Positions 53,504-64,000 of a stretch of DNA of 64,000 bases are shown in pieces (position 1 is the stretch's first letter; every line of letters begins with the position of its first letter). A model generated the notes under the pieces. That model did no database searches and had not been told where the DNA came from. It worked only from the letters and a program-made list of their open reading frames with translations. Source of the stretch: Hydractinia symbiolongicarpus (lineage: Eukaryota; Cnidaria; Hydrozoa; Anthoathecata; Hydractiniidae); contig NC_079876.1 in NCBI RefSeq assembly GCF_029227915.1, forward strand, positions 22,260,001-22,324,000. Reading direction: 5' to 3'. The position numbers and the translations under genes were made by a program.

Positions 53504-54049
53504 GGGTAACGTGATTAATTTATTTATTACAGCTTGAAATGTTCAACGACACACAGCAAATTTAATTATTGGCAAAACCAGTTTATAAAACGAATATCCC
53601 AAATATATGCTAATCATCATCAACCCAATTTATTCAAGGCTAAATGAATGTTGTGATGTGGATTTTTTTAGGGGATGTTTGTGTGTTTTTTTAGAATGTG
53701 CAAAATATAATTTTGTTTTCATTGTTTGGCTTTATAAATCTACTCCAGTAGTTGCTAAAATTAGCTATATCTTAAAAAGCGTCAAAAAATACATCATGTC
53801 CAGGTGATTTGCTTGAATACAGTTCGGAACTACAGCACTTTTGTATTCTATCATTAGGGTTTTTTTAAAAATACTTTTCTTATTAACAATCACAAAAATA
53901 AACACCTAGCCTCAAATTTGCTAAAAAAACAGACAACTTTCTAAACAACTGTTAATTCTAAAGCCGTATTGCTTAACGACTCTCCAGCTTCGATTTACAC
54001 ATTTCAGGATATTTTCCTTTGCATTAAAAAGACAGAATAGCAAATAACG

Positions 54050-54414
54050 ATTATATATATTACAATCAAAGAACACTCGAGGCTAAAAGAGCGTAAAAAA
54101 TAAGAACATCCAGCATCTGCTGAAATTTAGACGTTCTTTAAAAATACATGACACTGTTAAGATGAAAGCAGGTTTAAACTTGGAAGAAAATATGCTTTTT
54201 CGTATTTCTGGTGATATTTCCTACAGCACTTTGCCACATGATATTTGCGTTTTTTTCCGCATTGGAGTTTTATTTTTGTATACAATAGAAAAAATCATGT
54301 GATTTCAGAATATCTATATTCATGAGAATGTTCTAAACACCTTTGACGTCGAGACCCTTGTTAAAGGCACGTAATCACCTTGTTGGCATTTTATTTATCT
54401 ATTTTATTGTAAAA
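54050..54414. repeat. ~365-bp direct repeat, copy 1
   Basis: Starts with TACAATCAAAGAACACTCGA and ends CTATTTTATTGTAAAA. It is nearly identical to 56031–56394 in the same orientation (a few substitutions and one-base indels). The two copies bracket the Harbinger-type relic. Confidence 0.93.
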
Positions 54415-55088
54415 CATGACATACTAGCATTTAACAACTTGTCCTGACCAACTTGAGAATCAAAATTTAAAGGGATCCTTTTACAAGTTGGACTCACCTG
54501 ACAGATTGGCATGAAAAATTCTAAATTATATATTCACTTTTTGTTAAAACTTCATGTGACTCCAGATATAGCTTTTTAACAAAATGCATGGGACGAAGTT
54601 GCGAATTCCTTCGACTTTGTCAAAAACGGTCAGTTACTATTTTTAGTACGGGCGTATGTTTTGGGCATCGAAATGTTTGCTTTACGTCTTAGGAGTCAGG
54701 GCAAAATCTTTGCTTTAAAGAAAATATTCTTTAAAAAAGAAGTTCTTACAAAAAGTCAATCAATCAGGGATTGCCACTGCCATTGTTCAAAAAACTTTAT
54801 GAGATTTATGAGGAGTACAGTTTTTTGTTTTGGCTTTAAGAATTTATATCCGGGTGTGTTTTAACTTCTAATGTTGTTACTTATAAAAACATTGGTTGAA
54901 GAATATACCGAGGAATGCGCCGTTCTCTCTGATGAAAAAAAAACGAAGAATATTCTGAGGAAGAAAAAATCGAACCAAACAAAGAAGTGCAAATGTCGCA
55001 CAAGACTATTAGATAAGTGTAGAGAACTATTTTTATCTAGATGAAGTGTTGCTTTTGTACTACTTTGAGCTTGTAGTTGCCACGGTAA

Positions 55089-55689
55089 TTATCCATCTTT
55101 ACAGGTCAAATAACTTGCCCAAGCATCTCTCATGGCGATAGGCTCATTTTTGCTTCTTCTACCTTTACTGTTTTTGATTTGCTGAAAACAACCTGCTTCA
55201 TTTTCTACAGAGATTCTCCACTCCACTGGTTTTATATTGACATTTTCATCTTCAGCATCTACAAACGCACTGGGGCAATATGATGCGTTATTCGTTTGGT
55301 GTGCATAGTTGTGCAACAGCATACATGCTAATAGATGTTTTCCAACATTTTCCACAGGTGATCGTATGTATAGGTTTTAATAATATGCGCCATCTCACAA
55401 CCATAAGACTGAACGCAATTTCAATGACCCTGCGTGCTCTAGAGTGACGATAATTATAGATTTTTGGATCTTCTGATGCGTCATTGCCTGGAAAGGGTCT
55501 CATGAGCCAATCTTTCAGAGGAAAAATTTGGTCGTCAAGCAAATAATACGTTAGTGGGTCAAACTTGCAGCTTGGTAACGTATCAGCATTCGGTACCTTT
55601 AACTTGTTTTCCTCAAACATGGAATCCATACCACTATCGTTGTTACTTCCATTCTCACCCAAGTCATACAAAGTGAAACAACTCTGCAT
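55089..55689 (-). pseudogene. PIF/Harbinger (HARBI1-like) transposase C-terminal relic
   Basis: Two overlapping frames joined by one frameshift near 55350. The first (from 55689) holds LYDLGENGSNNDSG, YYLLDDQIFPLKDWLMRPFP and IYNYRHSRARRVIEIAFSLM then WRILLKPIH. The second holds VGKHLLACMLLHNY, YCPSAFVDAEDE and IKPVEW. These match the DDE_Tnp_4 nuclease of PIF/Harbinger elements from the second catalytic Asp region to the C-terminus. The N-terminal half of the nuclease and the partner Myb-like protein are absent. Confidence 0.88.
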
Positions 55690-56030
55690 TTGGCCAAGGC
55701 GAATGCCGATGTTGGATGTGACTAAACTTACAAAAGTTTTGTTCTCATTTTCTCATAAATTTCTCTCTAAATTTAACTTGTATTCGTGTATCGGAGCATA
55801 TGATCACAAACAAAATAAAAATAGCTGACGTGAACATAAGTTTGACATCTTAGAGCAGGCAAATGTTAGTTTATGTTGACAATTTTTTGCCGACAGTAAA
55901 TTTGAGAACACGTTTTTTTATAAAGAATCTAGTTTATAAGCACTGAGGCTGAGATTTTGCCAAAAATTAAAAACCTACTCAGCCAGAATACCTTCATAGA
56001 CTATAATTAGAAAATAAAGGGTCTACAATT

Positions 56031-56394
56031 GCTATATATAATACAATCAAAGAACACTCGAGGCTAAAAGAGCGTAAAAAATAAGAACATCCAGCATCTG
56101 CTGAAATTTAGACTTCTTTGAAAATCCATGACACTGTTAAGATGAAAGCAGGTTTAAACTTGGAAGAAAATATGCTTTTTCGTATTTCTGGTGATATTTC
56201 CTACAGCACTTTGCCATATGATATTTGCGTTTTTTACCGCATTGGAGTTTTATTTTTGTATACAATAGAAAAAATCATGTGATTTCAGAATATCTATATT
56301 CATGAGAATGTTCTAAACACCTTTGACGTCGAGACCCTCGTTAAAGGCACGTAATCACCTTGTTGGCATTTTATTTATCTATTTTATTGTAAAA
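56031..56394. repeat. ~365-bp direct repeat, copy 2
   Basis: Second copy of 54050–54414, offset by 1980 bp. It does not begin TG or end CA, so it is not an obvious LTR. Confidence 0.93.
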
Positions 56395-57370
56395 ACTGAA
56401 AGATAGAGAAAAAAAATTAACCTGCAAATTTTATTGAAAACTGGAGATCAAAACATGTTTTAATGTTATACTGAAATTGCAAACTCTCCGCCTACAGACC
56501 CGCAATTGCAAATCATTCTACGATTCACACGACTATAAATGCACTGCAAAATAGACCACGCCCTTGCTGGATACATGTTATCACCCAAAATTTATTCAAT
56601 GCGGGAGTACATGTGTAGCTCCATTTCCATCGTTATTATTATGATGGTGCTTCTTTGTCAAACAGTTAGTTGCTTTTTTATTGAGAAAGTATTGTCTGTA
56701 TATTTTGTTTTCGGAATTTCCCTTTTTATGATTTAAAATTATTTATCTCCATAGTTCTTTAACTATCTTTAAAGTCACACTTTGGGCACTCTCTCCCACT
56801 CGAAGTTGGTTTAAATTATGCAATAAACCTGGCCATACCTTTTAATAAATGGAAAAGCACGTGATACACATTAATTATCATAATTAGTGGCCATAAGTCA
56901 AAGAGATATCCCTACGATTTTGTAGAAACAGGAATTTAAATAACAATAAATTAACAACAACAGATTCCTTTTTGTTGTTTTGTTTTGCCTCTGATATATT
57001 GATTTCAAAAGTAATTCAGCAAACTCCACCTCAGTGCTAAGGCAAGGCTGTCTGTTTATATACGACCGAAAATGATTATTTTGCGACGGCCAGTTTTTTG
57101 GCCGGGAATAAGTGATCAAGGAAATCGTTAAATATGCCGACTGGGAAAACAACAACAACAAATAACTTAAGAAATTCGTCCTAAGAACGAAAAGATATTT
57201 ACGCTGGGCATACTTTATTGTTTATTTTTTAAACTTGTTACACTTTGGTTGCAGATAACATGCATCTCGTTTTTGTTCTCGAGGATTACTATATGACATA
57301 CTTTACTTCCATACTTTTATATCTGCTGATAGCGGAAATCTTCAAGCCATCAGGCTTTTTGTTTACGTTA
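56395..57370. other. Spacer, no gene recognised
   Basis: AT-rich. The end of the hairpin-ended repeat family (GCGGAAATCTTCAAGCC…GGCTTTTTG) is present near 57335–57365. Confidence 0.4.
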
Positions 57371-57384
57371 TTATCTTGAAGTGG

Positions 57385-58420
57385 ATGGCCTTCACTCTAT
57401 CTCTGGTTTACCTCTAACAAGTGTAAATTATAAAAACGCGATCAAAGTTCTCAAAGAAAGATATGGCAACAAACAGATGATAATAACCGCGCACATGAAC
57501 GAGTTGTTTAAATTAAAGAAGATTTGCAACGATCGAGATGTTTAAGAAATTCGCACAGAGTTTTGGGATTTATCCTAACTCCTTAACTTATTCGCGATGA
57601 ATATAGAACTCGAGAAAATTGTATAGTACCAATCAATCCTGTTATTCGAAACCGCAAAGACCAATATGAAGCTGGTAAGAAAAATTTTGTTTCGCAGTTT
57701 GATCAGCAAGGACCACCTAGTTCAGGCTTATTGACTTGATCTGATAGGATTAGTTGTGTGTTTTGTAAGAAAAATCATTGGTCTGATAAATGTGACGTTA
57801 CCACTGATAGTATCGCTCGCAAGGAAGCTTTAAGAAAAGCCAAACTTTGCTTTTTCTTTTTTTTAAAAAAAATCACAAGATCAGAGAATGCTGAAAAACA
57901 AAAACCTGAACACCTATTGCAAAGGTGTTTATAACATCGATTATTACGCAACGTGAGAAGGCTGATGATCATTTCCATTCTAAAACTAAACATGCAAAAT
58001 ATCAACAACATTTTACTGCAAACCACTGACGTTCTGCTAGAAAACGCAAGTAGCCCTCGCCACCAAGTCAAGGCTAAAGTTTTGTTTGACTCTGGATCCC
58101 AAAGGTCTTATTCATCTTATTCGCAAAATGCTATATTTGAAAACTGATTCTAACGAAACTGTAAAAATTTCTACGTTTGGCCACACCACTGCTATGCCAA
58201 AAAATCTCGATATTGTTACCGTCAACGTAAAGTTGACACGTAAGAATATTGTTGTAAATTGTCTTTCTGTACCGTATTAGTTTATTCATCAAGAAAAAAT
58301 TGTGAATTTTGCGCTGGAAAATTGTGTTAGCTGACTCGGGGTCTGAGGAGTTGACATGCTAATAGGATCAGACTTTCACTGGGAGTAGGAAGGCTGCTGT
58401 TGTTGGTAAAGAAAGCAGAC
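57385..58420 (+). pseudogene. BEL/Pao retrotransposon gag and protease region, decayed
   Basis: GLPLTSVNYKNAIKVLKERY then GNKQMIITAHMNEL (57400–57510) match the conserved gag block (DUF1759 type) of BEL/Pao elements. CVFCKKNHWSDKC with RKEALRKAKLCF (57755–57860) is a nucleocapsid zinc knuckle followed by the remains of a second. KVLFDSGSQRSY (58075–58110) is an aspartic-protease active site, followed by TFGHTTAMP and NIVVNCLSVPY. Several stops and frameshifts separate the pieces. The reverse transcriptase and RNase H expected next are missing. Confidence 0.8.
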
Positions 58421-58784
58421 GTTTATGAGACAAATATCATTGATTGCAATAATAGGGAGGAGAATGTGAAAGTTGAAAATTTATTTTGATTAATTGATGT
58501 TGTACATATTGTTTTTATGTGATTTGTTAGTTCTTCTTCTGTATTGCTATGTGAATTTGTTGTCACATGGTTGTATTTTTACTTTATCTTTTTTAAAGAA
58601 GAAGCCAGTCGGCAGTTTTGGACGAACCAAGTGTGTCCGTTTTCTCCGGGTCTTTTCATAAATTTTATATTACAATTCTTGAATTGTAAAATATACATCT
58701 GCAGCCAGTAGAGCAGTGCTACTTGACCTAACAACAAATCTAAGTTCAGAATCCTTTATATGAAGCTTCCGTATGATTATAGTA
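58421..58784. other. Non-coding segment between protease and integrase relics
   Basis: A purine-rich AATAGGGAGGAGAATGTG at 58450–58468 resembles a polypurine tract followed by an LTR start. The next ~280 bp are non-coding and LTR-like, containing GAAGAAGCCAGTCGGCAG. It may be an LTR caught in a deletion or recombination event, but no second copy is present to prove it. Confidence 0.35.
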
Positions 58785-59345
58785 CAGAGAGGCTGTCCGG
58801 ATCACATTATTTTCGACAACGGTACCAATTTTGTACCAGAGGAAATACAAAGTTCCGTCTCAAACTTGCGAGTACAGTGGCATTATAATCTACTGCTAGC
58901 CCCTTGGCATGGGTTTTTTTAACGTGTCGTTAATAGCACTAGGGAATAGTTACGAAAAGATTTAGGAAACGCTAAATTGTCTTACGAAGAGCTGCAAATC
59001 ATGCTGTTCGAAGTGAAAATGATTTTAAATAATCAAACTTTAACTTACCTTATCCAAATGAAGACCGTGTAACGCCAGATAATCTATTGTTTGGCAGACC
59101 GCTTTACCATATGTCCAACAACGGCGCTCAGTTGTCGTACAAATCTTCTGATATCGCATCATACAGTACTAAAGTTAACACTTTGATCCAGCACTTTTGG
59201 GAGCAATTGCGAGAAAAATATTTAGTAAACTTACGAAAAAGTCATGATTGTTTTCAAAAAACTGTAATCAGGAAACCGTACATCTTATTGATGTCGTTCT
59301 TATCCATGAAGAAAAAATGCCAAGATTTTTATGGAGAATTGGAGT
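58785..59345 (+). pseudogene. BEL/Pao integrase region, decayed
   Basis: HIIFDNGTNFVPEEIQ (58800–58850) carries the second catalytic Asp. WHYNLLLAPWHG (~58880–58915) and a decayed ELLRKDLGNAKLSYEELQ (~58945–59000) follow, with VTPDNLLFGRPLYHMS at 59065–59115 and an IQHFWEQLREKYLVNLR helix at 59180–59235. This is the integrase C-terminal half typical of BEL/Pao. Together with the gag–protease part it is one element with a large internal loss. Confidence 0.8.
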
Positions 59346-59575
59346 TGTAATCGAGCTCTAAAGGGACGTAATAATCAAGTGAGAGGAGCCTAGGTACGAA
59401 CCAGAATCTCGACTTTAAGAAAACAAGTCAACAAACTTATTCCAATCGAGTACGTTAAAAATGACGAACTCGCAAACTGGAAGGGAAGCTAGGAGAACTA
59501 CGAAGGAAGTTTGCTACCTAAACATTGTGCATATTTTTTATTTTTAATGTTTTTGCAAGTTTTTGAATATTTGGT

Positions 59576-59601
59576 GGGGGGGGGGGGGGGGGGGGGGGGG
59601 G
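59576..59601 (+). repeat. 26-nt poly-G run at the retrotransposon's polypurine-tract position
   Basis: 26 uninterrupted G are followed by AGTGTTAAATATTATG. In BEL/Pao elements a purine tract precedes the 3' LTR, whose first bases are TG, so this may be an expanded polypurine tract with an LTR start at 59603, cut off 56 bp later by a Helitron-like end. Confidence 0.7.
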
Positions 59602-59658
59602 AGTGTTAAATATTATGTTCGGTATTTTTTCGCGGATTGTTAAAGTCATGTAATCTCA

Positions 59659-60245
59659 TCTATATAATAATACGCCAGTTCCGTGTGTCTGTCTGTCACT
59701 TTTACAAAGTGGATTACATTCTTCAAAATTTTCTTTAACAAATTCTATAAAACATCGCCTATAAAATTGTTCTGTAATTTACCAAACTTTACCGATAAAA
59801 TAGTATTGACGTCAAAGGAAAGTTAATTAAGATTAGTGAAGCCATTACAATGCACTTAAAACTTTGAGGCCAAATAACTTGGAAACGAGGTGGTGACGTC
59901 AATGTTTTTTTTACCGCGTGGGTAACTAGGGACAACCTGGGACCAATTTGGGTAAGTTTTCCAAACCTGGGTACCCGAATCCGTTTCGGAATTGACGGTT
60001 TGATGACGTCATCAAAAAACCTTTAAACCTTGATATCTCTGCAACCGTTTGTCAAAGATACATGATCATATACATTTTCTTGATCAGCATTTCAAGATCT
60101 ATACGATGAAGGCAACAGGTTTACAAATTTCTAAAAAAATATATTTATTTTGTATTTGCACTGCTGACGTCAGCAAAAAAACTAAAACAACCTATTTTTG
60201 CATTGTCCTTCTGCCTAAGTGGATTACTCCACGGGATTTATCGAG
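59659..60245 (+). mobile_element. Helitron-like unit 1
   Basis: Begins TCTATATAATAATACGCCAG after an A and ends with GCCTAAGTGGATTACTCCAC then GGGATTTATCGAG. Helitrons start with TC, end with CTRR and carry a short hairpin ~10 bp before the end; here the hairpin is GTGGA…TCCAC and the expected CTAG is altered to GAG. The interior has repeated TGACGTCA-like and GATCAGCATTTCAAGATCTA blocks and no helicase, so it is non-autonomous. Confidence 0.7.
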
Positions 60246-60257
60246 TCTATATAATAG

Positions 60258-62669
60258 TCTATATAATAATACGCCAGTCCAGTGTCTCTGTGACAGGCAA
60301 AGTGGATATGCTGATTTTCCTTTGATGTTGCCGTTAAAATCTTTAATGTTACCGAAAAAAATATGTCTATTTTGTTAGCGGGTTTACTTTGTTTACGTCA
60401 CGTGATGAAAACGACTCAATTTGATTTGCTGAAATAAATTTAACGGCTAACATTCCAAAAATGGTGTCCCTCGACACCGCAAAAAAACACAAAAGAAAGG
60501 TCCCTTCGTCTTGAAAAAAGTGCAAAAAGTGATTCAGAGAAAGAAAACTCTAAGTAAAGAAGTAGAAGTAGCAAAATAAAGTTGAAAGCCACAAGAAGTT
60601 ACTTCGGAAGTGAAGAGTGGAGCTAGGAAGTAGTAAAGTAAAGTTAGAAGTAGAAAATGCATGCTAGAGTTTCAAGTGGATTGGAATTCAGAAAAAGTAA
60701 AAACTTTGATATATTTAGACGTTCCGTTTTTATGTCGTTAAAGCTGCGTGTCACTTTTTTTATGTAGTATACTTAAAATTGTCAAGCAAAATCGCATTCT
60801 CAAAAAAATCCATTAAAGCTCCAAATTCCTAAAGTTTTTACCGCGTTTTTTTTAAAATAAAAAAGCTAGCCATATTTGTTTACAATTTTTTGCATAATTA
60901 ATGTGTCCCCTGGTGCGTAACTAATGTATTTGAACTAAAATTCAACATGCTACATAAAGCTGTTAGCTGGCTAAAAAACTAATTTGCTGGACAAACAGAA
61001 AACTTTGGTTTGTTTTACATTACTATTGTTTCTCTTTATAATGTCTTTTACTAAGCATGAATAGCTAGCTATAGACCCAGTTTCCCCAGTTTAAGTATAT
61101 TTAACTGGGTGTGTTAGCTACTGTTATCTGATAGCTAATGTGAGCTTTAAGGCTCCCATCCCAAGCTTAGCTAGCTCTAACCTATATCTTCTTTTTCGAA
61201 CACGAATTATGATGAAACAAGCTAGCTACAAAATCTTTCTTGAACTTTTAGGATGGTGTGACTCATTGTTATGCCCATAGAGTATAATTTTTTCACATTA
61301 CCTGTGAACTTTACAAAGGGGACCACAATATGATAAGTGGAACGAAATTTATAGAATTTAAAGTGTGTGTGTTAAGTTATTTTTATTGTTTTGTTTCTGA
61401 CATCCCGTTAAACTTTTGTCAGCCTATATGTAATACGCCAGGTTTTTTTACAGGGCTTTTTTACATTTGATTGGAAATTTACGTGTGTTTATGATGACTT
61501 TGGGTTAAAAAAAATTATGAGAGGATGGTATGATTAAGTCAGTTTATAATTGTTTGTGTTGCAAAATGCTGTTTTTGAAATTTTTGTGTAAATTTTTGTG
61601 GAAATAAACCACATGCAATATATATATACTGAAAGAACAAATTTTTGTAGGATCAGACTTCACTGTAAGCTGTTGTATAAGCTGATGTCTTTATATTTCG
61701 TAATATAAACTATTGTTGGGGAGAACTAACTGTATGTGATGTCATTTTTGGTGGCAAAAAATTCCATGGTTTCACGTTTTTGTTTTTCTTGAGAATTTTA
61801 CAAAATTTTGTAGGGATAAATGTTTGCTGATGATAAAAAAATCACTTAATGTTCTGACTTGAAACTGTTTTTGTTTTTTATATTTTGTAATCTAAACGGA
61901 TGGACTGTATGCACTGAAATCACGGATTTTTTTAAATTTTGATGTGGTTCATAACCTTTTTGTGGAAGATTAATGGGTAATGGCAATATACAACATGCTT
62001 ATTGATTTTTTGACATTTAGGTTTAAAATTGTTGGTAAAGGGCAGTATGGATCGTCATACTAAAAACGAAATTTTTTGTGTTCTTAACTGGTTGATTTTT
62101 ACATTTTGTGTAACTTTGCGGGAGAGGATGGTATGCAACCGAAGTGACTGATTTTTCCAGATTTAAATTTGATGTTTTCCAAACTATCGCTTTTTCATAT
62201 TTTTGTAAAAGCTTTTAAGGGAAAGACAATATTTAAAATGTGTAAAGAACTTATTTTTGTTGATTTGTGCTAACTCTTTGCAGGCCTCCTTTTTGACATT
62301 TCAGAATAAAATACTGAGGGTTTTCAACATAATCAGTTATAAGATGTACATATTTGAGATGCGTTATTTCTAACATTGTTATTATCTGTGTTGTGACTGT
62401 CGGTGTTGTAACTGTCGGTTTTGTGAAATTGGTGTTTTGAGTGTTGATGTTGTGAGTGTCTATGTTGTGAGTGTCTATGTTTAACTTTTTATCAACTAGA
62501 TTTTGCACCTTGCATGCTGTTCTTTTTTATTTTGTGTAAGATTTGTGTGGAGGATTTAATGCTATTTGACATTTGATATTTGGTGTAAGATTTTAAAAAC
62601 ATCTAAAGCAACCTATTTTTTCATTAGGCTTTTGCCTAAGTGGATTTTTCCACGGGCCTTATCGACTAG
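60258..62669 (+). mobile_element. Helitron-like unit 2, 2.4 kb
   Basis: Starts with the same TCTATATAATAATACGCCAG and ends with hairpin GTGGATTTTTCCAC and TTATCGACTAG at 62669. Its outer ~200 bp match units 1 and 3, but the middle (about 60440–62600) is unrelated AT-rich DNA with a GTGAGTGTCTATGTT-type minisatellite at 62393–62480. This may be captured host DNA. No helicase or Rep coding sequence was seen. Confidence 0.7.
62393..62480. repeat. Short minisatellite (TGTTGTGAGTGTC / GTTGTAACTGTCG)
   Basis: Five to six imperfect 13–18-bp units inside Helitron-like unit 2. They explain the repetitive TVTTPTVTT / NIDTHNIDTH minus-strand open frame. Confidence 0.8.
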
Positions 62670-63958
62670 TCTATATAATAATACGCCAGTTCTGTCTGTG
62701 ACTTTTGCAAAGTGGATAAAATTTCTTTGAAAAAGTCCACAAAACATCACCTATATAATTGTTCTGTAAATTAGCAAACTTTGACGTTAGAGCAATATTG
62801 ACGTCAAAGGATCGCCTATATATTTGTTCTGTAAATAAGCAAACTTTGACGTTAGAGCAATATTGACGTCAAAGGAAAGTATAATAAGATTAGTGAAGCC
62901 ATTGCATTGCACTTATAAATTTAAGGCTAAATTACTTGGAAACGGGTGGAAATAACTGACGTCATCTCCTGCGTGGGTAGCTAGGGACTTCCTGGGACCA
63001 ATTTGGGTAACTTTTTTCACCAAATCCGTTTCGGAATGGACGGGTTAAGGACATCATCAAAAAACTTTTAAACCCTAATATCTCTGCATCTGTTTGTCAA
63101 AAGTACACGATCCTATACATTTCTTTGATCAGCGTTTCAAGATCTATACAATGAAGGCAGCAGGAATACAAATCTCTCAAAAAAAATTATTGTTAATTCA
63201 CGGGTCATTCCTGACGTCAGCAAAATTTTTAAACCCTCCTATCTCAATAACCGCTCATCAAAAGCACATGATCATATATATTTTCCTGATCAGTGCTTTA
63301 AGCTCTCCACAATAGAGGCAATGTGAAAACAAAATTCTAAATTTTTTATAGTGGATAAGTAACTACTTTAGAGTAACTTTTGAGTAACTATAACACTACT
63401 TTAACGTCAATATCCTATATTAAATTAATGAAGCCGGTACAGTGCACTTAAAACTTTGAGGCCAAATCACTTGGAAACGAGGTGGTGACGTCAATGATTT
63501 TTCACCGCGTGGGTAACTAGGGACCACCTGGGACCAATTTGGGTAAGTTTCCCAAACCTGGATCCCCGAATCCGTTTCGGAATGGACGGGTTGATGACGT
63601 CATCAAAAATCATTTAAACCACCATATCTCCGTAACCGTTTGTCAAAGGTACATGATCCTATACATTTTCTTGATCAGCGTTTAAAGATCTATACGTTGA
63701 AGGCAACAGGTATACAAATTTCTAAAAAAATAATTTTGTGTGTTTTCACGGGTCTTTGCTGACGTCAGCATAATTTTTAAACCCTCAGTTCATTAAAAGC
63801 ACATGATCGAGCTCTACACAATAGAGACAACGGATAAACTGAATTTCGTCAATTTGTTTTCGCATATGCACTGCTGACATCAGCAAAAGGTCTAAAATAA
63901 CCAATTTTTACATTGTCCTCCTGCCTAAGTGGATTTCTCCACGGGCCTTATCGACTAG
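62670..63958 (+). mobile_element. Helitron-like unit 3, 1.29 kb, with internal module duplication
   Basis: Starts immediately after the CTAG of unit 2 and ends CTAG at 63955–63958, preceded by hairpin GTGGATTTCTCCAC and followed by T. Inside, the module GCGTGGGTAACTAGGGAC…TTTGGGTAA…GACGTCATCAAAAA occurs twice (about 62960–63060 and 63505–63610), as does GATCAGCGTTT(C/A)AAGATC. A 62-bp tandem duplication (TTGACGTTAGAGCAATATTG core) is at 62755–62880. Confidence 0.75.
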
Positions 63959-64000
63959 TATATATATATATGCATAGTAAAGATAAGTTATTATCTGTCA

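Noticed and set aside
54050-56394. LTR retrotransposon with the direct repeats as LTRs
   Set aside because: The repeats lack TG…CA ends, and the only coding sequence between them is a DNA-transposon transposase.
62251-62508. 85-codon frame with NIDTHNIDTH repeats as a gene
   Set aside because: It lies over a short minisatellite inside a Helitron-like unit and has no other support.
1-64000. CRISPR arrays, prokaryotic operons, rRNA genes
   Set aside because: Tandem repeats here have no unique spacers of constant length, and the genes have introns; nothing prokaryotic was seen.

Overview
The window looks like a piece of an AT-rich animal nuclear genome. Genes are split into short exons with GT–AG introns, and the DNA between and inside them is packed with decayed transposons, MITE-like inverted repeats, minisatellites and one large satellite array. 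The mix of elements (THAP/P-like, piggyBac, PIF/Harbinger, BEL/Pao, Helitron-like tandem ends, tRNA-headed SINE) together with a long-form DPH6 carrying RidA domains suggests a cnidarian, perhaps a hydrozoan. That assignment is inference from memory of these families, not a database result.

Layout. 1–11.65 kb: a satellite with a ~182-bp monomer, nested higher-order duplications and one tRNA-derived SINE inserted in it. 12.3–12.9 kb: a T-rich minisatellite. 13.85–14.57 kb: about four monomers of the same satellite in inverted orientation, abutting a reverse-transcriptase fragment. 14.8–17.3 kb: a broken piggyBac transposase gene. 17.4–19.1 kb: an inverted-repeat-bounded segment holding a SAP-domain remnant.

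19.45–37.96 kb, minus strand: a complete five-exon gene for a CYB5RL-type NADH-cytochrome b5 reductase-like protein (N-terminal OXLD-type cysteine motif, then FAD and NAD binding domains). Every exon junction keeps frame. Its last intron is ~15.3 kb and holds at least three transposon relics and several inverted-repeat elements.

42.3–52.3 kb, minus strand: the 3' part of DPH6 (diphthine–ammonia ligase) in the long architecture, with the end of the ATP-binding ligase domain followed by two RidA/YjgF-like domains. Nine exons were resolved; at least one between 45.8 and 47.6 kb was not. The N-terminal exons were not found in the window.

49.3–64 kb: repeat-dominated DNA. It holds a hairpin-ended repeat with internal tandem units, a fold-back MITE of ~0.9 kb, a PIF/Harbinger transposase relic bracketed by ~365-bp direct repeats, a BEL/Pao retrotransposon relic lacking reverse transcriptase, and three Helitron-like units arranged head to tail up to the window's edge.

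The two host genes are housekeeping enzymes with no evident functional link: one is a flavin-dependent electron-transfer enzyme, the other acts in diphthamide synthesis on translation elongation factor 2. Everything else recognised is repetitive or decayed mobile DNA. No rRNA, functional tRNA or CRISPR array was seen.
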